A stretch of DNA of 64,000 nt from Herbiconiux sp. (GTDB taxonomy: Bacteria > Actinomycetota > Actinomycetes > Actinomycetales > Microbacteriaceae), in contig NZ_JAHFUY010000023.1 in the NCBI RefSeq assembly GCF_023264895.1, positions 1-64,000 on the forward strand, in the 5' to 3' direction. The translations under genes and the position numbers were made by a program. The notes under the pieces are model-generated. The model searched no databases and was not told where the DNA came from. It saw only the letters and a list, made by a program, of their open reading frames with translations. Shown piece by piece: positions 47,979 to 55,580 of this stretch. How positions within the stretch are numbered: the stretch's first letter is position 1; the number at the start of each line of letters is the position of its first letter.

Positions 47979-48584
47979 CTATCGAGCCGGAGGAACCGTC
48001 TCGTTCCACTGCCCGAGAGCGACGATGAAGCCCCGGACGAGCCGCTCGAAACTGCGATCCACATCGGCGCTCATGGCGAACGCGCCGGCCGCCTCGAACA
48101 CCACGAACCCGTGCAGCGTCGACCGGAAGGCGCGGATGGCGTCGACCGCGTCGTCGCCCTCGAGCCGGTAGGCGGTGAGCACGTCGGTGATCACCTGGAT
48201 GGCGGTCGCCGACACCGTCTCGTCCTCGACGTCACCGGGGGAGGGCATCAGCATGGAGGCTTCGTAGCGCGCGGGATGCCGCCGCGCCCAGTCGCGGTAC
48301 GCGTGGGACATCGCGGTGATCGCATCCGCCCCGGATCGCCCCACGGAGGCTCGGGCGAGCACGTCGCCGAGCTCCCTCTTGGCCTGCACCGAGATGTCAC
48401 GGCGGAGGGAGGCGACGGAGTCGATGTGCTTGTAGAGGGAGGGCTGCCGCACACCGAGCCGCTCGGCCAGGCCCGCGAGGGTGAGCCGGCCGAGACCGAC
48501 CTCGTCGGCCATGACGGCGGCCTCGCCGGCGACGCGGTCGCGGGTCAGTCCGGCCCTAGGCACGTGGTGCCTCATCACGATCAT
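47979..48584 (-). CDS. TetR-family transcriptional regulator
   Basis: MADEVGLGRLTLAGLAERLGVRQPSLYKHIDSVASLRRDI HTH. Confidence 0.92.
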   Translation of the reverse strand: MIVMRHHVPRAGLTRDRVAGEAAVMADEVGLGRLTLAGLAERLGVRQPSLYKHIDSVASLRRDISVQAKRELGDVLARASVGRSGADAITAMSHAYRDWARRHPARYEASMLMPSPGDVEDETVSATAIQVITDVLTAYRLEGDDAVDAIRAFRSTLHGFVVFEAAGAFAMSADVDRSFERLVRGFIVALGQWNETVPPAR

Positions 48585-48611
48585 TCATGCAGCTATACAA
48601 CAGTCACCCCT

Positions 48612-48628
48612 GGCTAGTGTCAATAGCC
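48612..48628. promoter_or_regulatory. TetR operator candidate 1: GGCTAGTGTCAATAGCC
   Basis: Dyad with one mismatch to GGCTATTGNCAATAGCC. Confidence 0.65.
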
Positions 48629-48661
48629 AATCGCGCCCCAACGGCTCTCGGATTCGTTTAA

Positions 48662-48678
48662 AGCTATTGACAATAGCC
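48662..48678. promoter_or_regulatory. TetR operator candidate 2: AGCTATTGACAATAGCC
   Basis: Same consensus; centres of the two sites are exactly 50 bp apart. Confidence 0.65.
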
Positions 48679-48733
48679 AAAATGGGATGCAGAGTAGCTT
48701 CTACCAGCCGCTCCCCACAGTCAGAAGGACGCC

Positions 48734-49555
48734 ATGACCCACTACCTCACCCTCGCCGAAGGAACCATCGCCTACGACCTCACCGGTGAAGGCCCCTTGG
48801 TCGTGCTCGCCCACGGCATGGGAGACAGCCGCCACTCCTACCGCTTCGTGGTTCCGGCCCTGGTGGCCGCCGGCTACCGGGTCGCCAACGTCGACCTCCG
48901 CGGCTGCGGAGAGTCGAGCACCGGATGGGCGGGCTACAGCCGCACCGACATCGCCGGCGACCTCGTCGCGCTCGTGCAGCACCTCGGTGGCCCCGCCGTG
49001 ATCGTGGGGCAGTCCATCAGCGGTGGTGCCGCGACCATCGCCGCCGCCCTCGCGCCGGAGCTGTTCGCCGGTCTGGTCGAGCTGGCACCCTTCACCCGCG
49101 CGCAGTCCGTCGACCTGGGCGGCCTCCTCCGCAACGCGAGGCACCGCAAGGGCACCGTGCAGCTCGGCAAGGTCATGATGACCGGCAGCCTCAAGGGCTG
49201 GCTCGCCTACCTCGACCTCGCGATCCCCGCGAAGCCCGCCGACTGGGCGGCCGAGCGCGCCCGCATCGAGGCGACCCTGAGCCGTCCGGAGCGCATGCAG
49301 GTGCTCAAGGCGATGACGCGCACGAGCCCCGCGGATGCCGGGGCGCAGCTCGCGAACGTGCGTTGCCCCGTGCTCGTGGTCGAGGGCGGCGTCGACCCCG
49401 ACTGGGCCGATCCGAAGGCCGAGGGCGAGCGCATCCTCGCCGACCTCCCCGCGGGCCTCGGCGAGCTCGCGGTCATCCCGGCCGCCGGCCACTACCCCCA
49501 CGCCGAGACCCCCGGCGAGCTCATGACGCTCGTCCTGCCCTTCCTCGCCCGGTAG
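48734..49555 (+). CDS. Alpha/beta hydrolase
   Basis: VVLAHGMGDSRHSYRFVVPAL, VIVGQSISGGAATIAAAL, late His AAGHYPHAE. Confidence 0.92.
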   Translation: MTHYLTLAEGTIAYDLTGEGPLVVLAHGMGDSRHSYRFVVPALVAAGYRVANVDLRGCGESSTGWAGYSRTDIAGDLVALVQHLGGPAVIVGQSISGGAATIAAALAPELFAGLVELAPFTRAQSVDLGGLLRNARHRKGTVQLGKVMMTGSLKGWLAYLDLAIPAKPADWAAERARIEATLSRPERMQVLKAMTRTSPADAGAQLANVRCPVLVVEGGVDPDWADPKAEGERILADLPAGLGELAVIPAAGHYPHAETPGELMTLVLPFLAR

Positions 49556-49627
49556 CCGGCCGGCCCGGCATCCGCTCGGTCGCCGACCCAGGCATCCGCC
49601 CGCTCACCAGCCGGGGCATCCGCTCGC

Positions 49628-50299
49628 TCACCAGCCCAGGAGCGCGAGAGCGCCGGTGGCGGCGAGGGCGACGAGGGTGGTCCAGACCGCGATCGCGACG
49701 ACCTGCCACAGGATGACCCACTGCTTGGGCACGCCGGAACCCACGAAGAACGCCGCCGTGAGCATGGTCGGCAGGGCGAGGGGAGCGAGCAGGCTCGCGC
49801 CCGGCACGCCGAACTTCACGAGCCATCGCCGGAGCCGCCGCCGGCCCTTCGTGCGCCGGCTGACCTTGCCCGTCTTCTCCGACTCCGTGCCCTCCGGGGC
49901 GTCGGCGACGAGGACGGTCGACTCCTCCTCCGCGCGAGCTGCAGCGGTGTCTGTGCCCACTGTGTCAGTGCCCGCGGTGTCGGTGCCCGCGGTGCCGGTG
50001 CCCGCCGTGGCGGTGCGCTCGGCTTCGCTCTCGCGCCGGGCGGCGGAAGCGGCGCGACGGGCGAGCACGCCCTCGCGCACCCGCGACCCCAGCAGCACCA
50101 CGAGCACGACGCACAGGATGTTGCCGGCCGCGCCAGCGATCGCGGCCACCACCGGAGGGATGCCCGCGAGGATGCCGAAGGCCGTCGCGCCCTCCGCCTC
50201 GATGTAGGGAACGGCGCCGGCGAGCGCGACGATGAGCGGTTGGATGATCTCGGGCACCTGGTCGATCGCATCCTGCAGCCAGCCGTAGGGGTTGTCCAT
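49628..50299 (-). CDS. Small multidrug export-type membrane protein
   Basis: VPYIEAEGATAFGILAGIPPVVAAIAGAAGNILCVVLVVLLG and C-terminal KFGVPGASLLAPLALPTMLTAAFFVGSGVPK. Confidence 0.75.
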   Translation of the reverse strand: MDNPYGWLQDAIDQVPEIIQPLIVALAGAVPYIEAEGATAFGILAGIPPVVAAIAGAAGNILCVVLVVLLGSRVREGVLARRAASAARRESEAERTATAGTGTAGTDTAGTDTVGTDTAAARAEEESTVLVADAPEGTESEKTGKVSRRTKGRRRLRRWLVKFGVPGASLLAPLALPTMLTAAFFVGSGVPKQWVILWQVVAIAVWTTLVALAATGALALLGW

Positions 50300-50323
50300 G
50301 TCTCTTCCTCCTCTTTCGAGAGG

Positions 50324-50355
50324 AGTCAAGACCGTGTTCCCGGCACAGGGTCAAG
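50324..50355 (-). promoter_or_regulatory. MerR-type promoter of the export gene: TTGACC-19-TTGACT
   Basis: Minus strand CTTGACCCTGTGCCGGGAACACGGTCTTGACT, dyad within a 19-bp spacer. Confidence 0.75.
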
Positions 50356-50422
50356 CGGTGGCCCGATCCACCCGACCAGGGCCACGGGCCACAGACTCTC
50401 GTCGATCACTCTCGGTGCATCG

Positions 50423-50477
50423 ACTTGACAGAAGTCGCGCCTAAGAACGGCGACTTGGCACATCTTGTGTCAAGTCG
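50423..50477. repeat. Second palindromic element with the same 27-bp core (50451-50477) in inverted orientation
   Basis: CGACTTGGCACATCTTGTGTCAAGTCG is the exact reverse complement of 47028-47054. Confidence 0.9.
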
Positions 50478-50519
50478 GCGGGGCGGGCGGGTGGCCGGGC
50501 GGCGACGCGGACCTCCACG

Positions 50520-50551
50520 CTTGACCGTGTTCCGGGAACAGGGTCTTGAAT
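50520..50551 (+). promoter_or_regulatory. MerR-type autoregulated promoter: TTGACC-19-TTGAAT
   Basis: CTTGACCGTGTTCCGGGAACAGGGTCTTGAAT, near-identical to the divergent site. Confidence 0.75.
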
Positions 50552-50577
50552 GGGTGCTGACCGACAAGGAGCGCACG

Positions 50578-51339
50578 ATGCCCTGGAGCACACGAGAGGT
50601 GGCGGAGCTCGCCGGCACGACCGTCAACACCGTGCGGCACTACCACCGCGCGGGCCTGCTCGAGGAGCCCGAGCGGCTCTCGAACGGCTACAAGCAGTAC
50701 AGCGCGCGGCACCTCGTGCGGCTGCTGCAGATCCGGCGGCTGCGTGACATCGGCGTTCCGCTCGTGCAGATCGAGGCCGTCGGCTCCTCGGGAGGGGCGA
50801 CCCCCGCGGAGGCGCTGCTCGCAATCGACGCCGACCTCGCCGCGAGCATCGAGCGACTGCAGCGGGCGCGGGCCGAGATCCGGGCCATCCTCGACGGATC
50901 GACAGCGACCGACGTTCCCGCAGGCTTCGAAGACGTCGCCTCCCGGCTCACCCCCTCCGAGCGCTCCCTCATGCTCGTCTACTCCCAGCTCTACGACGAG
51001 TCGGCGATGACCGACCTCAAGCACATGGTCGACGCCGAGCCCGAAGACACCGACGCGGAGTTCGAGGCGCTCACCGCCGACGCCGACGACGCCACCCGGC
51101 AGCGAATCGCGGAGGTCTTCGCGCCGCAGCTCGCGCAGCACCTCGCCGACTACCCCTGGCTGCTCGAGCCCACCGAGCACCTCTCCAAGAGCGCCCCGGT
51201 CACCCAGCAGGCCTTCGTCGAGACCTACCTCGAGCTCTACAACGAGGCCCAACTCGACGTCCTGGCCCGAGCCGCGGCCCTGGCCGTAGCCCTCCCGCCC
51301 GCCCCGACACCCCCTCCCTCCCCGGAGCCCCCCGCCTAA
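50578..51339 (+). CDS. MerR-family transcriptional regulator
   Basis: MPWSTREVAELAGTTVNTVRHYHRAGLLEEPERLSNGYKQYSARHLVRLLQIRRLRDIGVPL. Confidence 0.93.
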   Translation: MPWSTREVAELAGTTVNTVRHYHRAGLLEEPERLSNGYKQYSARHLVRLLQIRRLRDIGVPLVQIEAVGSSGGATPAEALLAIDADLAASIERLQRARAEIRAILDGSTATDVPAGFEDVASRLTPSERSLMLVYSQLYDESAMTDLKHMVDAEPEDTDAEFEALTADADDATRQRIAEVFAPQLAQHLADYPWLLEPTEHLSKSAPVTQQAFVETYLELYNEAQLDVLARAAALAVALPPAPTPPPSPEPPA

Positions 51340-51452
51340 CAAGCGCGGACAACGCCACCCCTCCCCGCCACCAACCCGCATCCGCCGGTGCTCCCCGTCA
51401 CGTTTGGCGAACTCAGCCCCCCACCCACCGCGCCAGCCCCCAAACAGAAGCA

Positions 51453-51558
51453 GGCCGTGGGGTGGGTGTTCGGGTGGAGTCATAGGCATCGGGCCTGGCG
51501 GGAGACCGCGAAGCGGGCGAGGGGACTATGACTCCACCCGAACATCCACCCCACGGCC
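51453..51558. repeat. Large stem-loop: 32-bp inverted repeat (one mismatch, G-U in RNA), 42-nt loop
   Basis: GGCCGTGGGGTGGGTGTTCGGGTGGAGTCATA ... TATGACTCCACCCGAACATCCACCCCACGGCC. Confidence 0.9.
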
Positions 51559-51847
51559 CCACGAGCAACCCCGCTGTCGAAACATCCATAAACCCCCAGC
51601 CGCCACAGCCCAAACCACCAGATCACACCGAACACCACAAGAAGCGAATCAGAGAATCATCCAGGTCATTCCATAAGATCGTCCTCCGCGCCACCCCGCA
51701 GAGCGCCGTACCGTGATGATGCAGCCAGGATGGACGCGCACGGCCTCCGATGAGGGACCGCCGGAACGCAAGACGCCCCGCTGACAGCACCAGGAACGAC
51801 CCCACCGGCTCCGTTGCCGACCGATCGAAGAAGATGAGGACACGCGG

Positions 51848-52894
51848 ATGATCACATTCACAGCCCGAAAGACCTGGAAGCGGGTGGCCGCGGCGAGCGT
51901 CGCCGCCGTCGCTCTCGTGGCGCTCAGCGCCTGCACGTCGGGGATGGAGACGGGCACGTCGTCGTCCGACTCCGCGGCGAGCGGCCCCACCGACGGACCG
52001 CTGACGATCGCGTTCCTGCAGAAGCAGGGCGACCAGCAGTACTTCATCGACGAGGCGAACGGCGCCAAGGAGGCGGCGGAGGCCGCGGGCGACGTCACGA
52101 TCAACGTGGTCGACCTCGGCACCGACTCGAACAAGGCGATCTCCGAGGTCGAGGCCGCCATCGCCCAGCAGGTGGACGGCATCATCATCGTGGTGCCCGA
52201 CCAGCAGATCGGCCCGCAGGTGATCCAGCTCGCCGAGGAGGCGGGCATCCCGATCATGGCCGCCGACGACACGATCGAGAACAGCGCCGGCGAGCCCGCG
52301 CCGTTCTCCGGATTCGACGGCACGTCGATGGGCGAGAAGGTGGGCGCCGAGGCGGCGCGCCTCTACACCGAGGCGGGCTGGACCGCGGCGGACACCCGCA
52401 TCCTGTCGGCCTACAAGGAGGACCTCTCGGTCTGCACGCAGCGGGTCGAGGGTGCGCAGAGCGCCTTCGACGAGGCCGTGAGCGACGGCCCCGAGACGAT
52501 CGACATCGGCACCGACAACTCGGCGACGGATGCGCAGGACAAGGCGGGCGCCGTCATCACGGCGAACGCGGGTGTCAAGCATTGGGTGGTCTGGGGCTGC
52601 AACGACGAGAGCGAGACCGGTGTCGTCACCGCCCTGCAGAACTCGGGTGTCCCCGCCGCCGACATCATCGGTGTCGGCCTCGGCGCGTACCTGACCTGCA
52701 AGGACTGGAAGGCCGGTCAGGAGACGGGCAACAAGGCCGCGCTGTTCATCTCGGGCATCGAGGTGGGCAAGGCCGCCGCGACCTCGATGATCGACCTGCT
52801 GCGGAACGGCACCGAGCTGCCGCCCCAGTCGATCGCGAACACCGAGATCGTCGACGCGAGCAACTGGGAAGCCGAAGGCGTCGTCTGCACCTAG
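51848..52894 (+). CDS. Sugar ABC transporter substrate-binding lipoprotein (RbsB-like)
   Basis: LSAC lipobox; LTIAFLQKQGDQQYFIDEANGAKEAAEAAGDVTINVVDLGTDSNKAISEVEAAIAQQVDGIIIVVPD. Confidence 0.93.
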   Translation: MITFTARKTWKRVAAASVAAVALVALSACTSGMETGTSSSDSAASGPTDGPLTIAFLQKQGDQQYFIDEANGAKEAAEAAGDVTINVVDLGTDSNKAISEVEAAIAQQVDGIIIVVPDQQIGPQVIQLAEEAGIPIMAADDTIENSAGEPAPFSGFDGTSMGEKVGAEAARLYTEAGWTAADTRILSAYKEDLSVCTQRVEGAQSAFDEAVSDGPETIDIGTDNSATDAQDKAGAVITANAGVKHWVVWGCNDESETGVVTALQNSGVPAADIIGVGLGAYLTCKDWKAGQETGNKAALFISGIEVGKAAATSMIDLLRNGTELPPQSIANTEIVDASNWEAEGVVCT

Positions 52895-52992
52895 CGAGAC
52901 CGCGGCGGGGCGGCCCTTCACCGGCCGCCCCGCCGCACCGTCGCCCGTCGCCCATCCGGGGGCGCACTCATCGATCGACACGAGGACTGACC

Positions 52993-54492
52993 ATGTCGCA
53001 GGACGTCGTCGCGCTGCGCGCGACGGGAATCACGAAGAACTTCGGGCCGGTGCGGGCACTCCGCGGCGTCGAGCTCGAGCTGAGGGCCGGCGAGGTCACG
53101 GCGCTGATGGGGGAGAACGGAGCGGGCAAGTCGACGCTGCTGAAGATCCTCAACGGCGACTACCGGCCCGACGGCGGTGAGCTGATCATCGACGGCAAGC
53201 CGGTGACCTTCGGCGATCCGGCCGATGCCCGCGCCGCCGGGCTCCGCGTGATCGCGCAGGAGCCCGAGATCATCGGCGCCGTCTCGGTGGCCGAGAACAT
53301 CTTCGTGGGCGACCTCGGCCGGGTCGGCTACAACCGCCGGGCCCTCCTCCGCCGCACGCGGGAGGAGCTGAAGCGCTGGGGGCTCCACCGGGTCATCCGC
53401 GCCGACGCGCTCGGCTCAGAGCTCTCGCCGGCGCAGCGCCAGATCGTCGAGATCATGCGTGCGGTGGTCAGCCGCCCCCGCATCATCTGCTTCGACGAGC
53501 CGACGTCGTCGCTCGGCGACGAGGAGGTGAGCCTGCTGTTCGCGCTGATCCGCCAGCTGCAGGCGGAGGGCACGGCCATCGCGTACGTGTCGCACCGCAT
53601 GGCAGAGATCTTCCAGCTCGCCGACCGCATCACGGTGCTCCGTGACGGCGGCTACGTGGGCACCGAGCTCGTGGGCGAGACCGACCACGACCGGCTCGTG
53701 CGCATGATGGTGGGCCGCGACCTCAGCCAGTTCTTCCACCGCGAGCCCGCGCCGCTCGGCGAGACCGTGCTCGAGCTGCGCGCCGTGGGCAACCAGTTCG
53801 TCGACTCGATCGACCTCACCGTGCGAGCGGGGGAGGTCGTGGGGGTCGCAGGGCTCGTCGGTGCCGGCCGCAGCGAGCTCATGAAGACCATCGCGGGCGA
53901 CTACCCGGTCACCACCGGTGAGATCGTGATCTCGGGGAAGGTGCGGCGCATCCGGCAGCCCTCCGACAGCATCCGGGCCGGGATCGGCTTCGCCCCCGAG
54001 GAGCGGAAGGCCGAGGCACTGCTGCTGCAGCGGTCGGTGCGCGACAACGCGGCGCTGGTGGTGCTGCGGTCGGTCTCGCGCTGGATCTTCGTGCGCCCGC
54101 GGGCCGAGCGCGCCCTCGCTCAGGACTACATCACGAGGCTCCGCATCCGAACGCCCTCGACCGAGCAGCTGGTGGGCAACCTCTCCGGAGGCAACCAGCA
54201 GAAGGTCGTGCTGGCGCGGTGGCTCGCCACCAAGCCCCGGCTGCTGCTGCTCGACGAGCCCACCCGCGGCATCGACGTGGGGGCCAAGTCCGAGATCTAC
54301 GCCATCATCGACGAGCTCGCCCACCAGGGTGTCGCCGTCGTGGTGGTCTCCAGTGAACTGCCCGAAGTGCTCGGGATCTCCGACCGCATCTACGTGATGG
54401 CCGGCGGACGGATCTCGGGCGAAGTGACCCGCGCCGAGGCCACCGAGGAGCGGATCCTCGCCCTCGCCATGGACGACGAGGTCGTCGCATGA
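52993..54492 (+). CDS. Sugar ABC transporter ATP-binding protein (RbsA-like, two ABC domains)
   Basis: MGENGAGKSTLLKIL; second-domain LSGGNQQKVVLARWLATKPRLLLLDEPTRGIDVGAKSEIY. Confidence 0.95.
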   Translation: MSQDVVALRATGITKNFGPVRALRGVELELRAGEVTALMGENGAGKSTLLKILNGDYRPDGGELIIDGKPVTFGDPADARAAGLRVIAQEPEIIGAVSVAENIFVGDLGRVGYNRRALLRRTREELKRWGLHRVIRADALGSELSPAQRQIVEIMRAVVSRPRIICFDEPTSSLGDEEVSLLFALIRQLQAEGTAIAYVSHRMAEIFQLADRITVLRDGGYVGTELVGETDHDRLVRMMVGRDLSQFFHREPAPLGETVLELRAVGNQFVDSIDLTVRAGEVVGVAGLVGAGRSELMKTIAGDYPVTTGEIVISGKVRRIRQPSDSIRAGIGFAPEERKAEALLLQRSVRDNAALVVLRSVSRWIFVRPRAERALAQDYITRLRIRTPSTEQLVGNLSGGNQQKVVLARWLATKPRLLLLDEPTRGIDVGAKSEIYAIIDELAHQGVAVVVVSSELPEVLGISDRIYVMAGGRISGEVTRAEATEERILALAMDDEVVA

Positions 54493-55555
54493 ACGCCATG
54501 ACCCGAAAGGACACCCCCGTGAGCACCACCGCCACCTCCCCGAAGACCGATCCGCGGGGAGCGCCGGAGGACGACCGCATCCCGCCCCTCAAGCGCTTCG
54601 TCACCGCCATCGGCGTGCAGAACATCTCGCTCATCATCGCGATCGCGATCGTGGTCGCCATCATCGGCATCCAGAACCCGCTGTTCTTCACGGTGCCGAA
54701 CCTCAAGGTCATCGGCACCGCGATCGCCATCGTGGGGCTGCTCGCCGTGGTGCAGACGATCGTCATCATCCTCGGCGCCCTCGACATCTCGGTGGGATCC
54801 ATCGCGGGGCTCACCTCGGTGACCTCCGCGATGATCTTCACCTCCACGAGTTCGGCCGCCCTCGGCGTGCTCGGGGCCGTCGCCATCGGTGTCGCCTGCG
54901 GCCTCGTGAACGGCTGCATCATCGTGTTCGGACGCGTGAACCCCGTGATCGCGACCCTCGCGACGCTCGCGGCCTTCAAGGGCATCGCGCAGCTGATCTC
55001 CGACGGCCGGGCGCAGGGCTACACCGGCGCCGACCCGTTCTTCGTGTTCCTCGCCCGCGGCACCCTGCTCGGCATCCCGACCCTGATCTGGGTGCTCGTG
55101 CTCGTGGCCGTGCTCGCCCATGTCGTGCTCCGCTACACGACCATCGGCCGCAACATCTACGCGGTGGGCGGCAACAACATCGCCTCGCGGCTCGGCGGCA
55201 TCAACATCAACCGCTACATCATCGGCGTCTACATGGTCACGGGTGCGGTCGCGGCCATCGCGGGCATCCTCATCACGGCCCGCACGGGCTCCGGCCAGCC
55301 GATCTCCGGATCGGAGGGGCTCGAGCTGCAGGCCATCACGGCCGCAGCCCTCGGTGGCGCCGCGCTGAAGGGCGGCAAGGGTCCATCGCCGGCACCATCC
55401 TCGCCGTCATCCTGCTCGGGGTGCTCACGAACGGCATGACCCTGCTCGGGGTGAACACGTTCTGGCAGAACATCGCCCAGGGCACGCTCCTCGTGGTCGC
55501 CGTCGTCATCCAGCAGCTGCGCTCCGGTGAGCGCCGCATCGGCATCCCCGGCTGA
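54489..55555 (+). pseudogene. Sugar ABC transporter permease (RbsC-like) with apparent -1 nt frameshift near 55379-55381
   Basis: Frame 1 is RbsC-like to GGAALKGGKG then degenerates (PSPAPSSPSSCSGCSRTA*, ends 55439); the shifted frame from 55382 reads SIAGTILAVILLGVLTNGMTLLGVNTFWQNIAQGTLLVVAVVIQQLRSGERRIGIPG*. Confidence 0.85.
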
Positions 55556-55580
55556 TCCGGCCGGGCGAGGAGAGAACACC

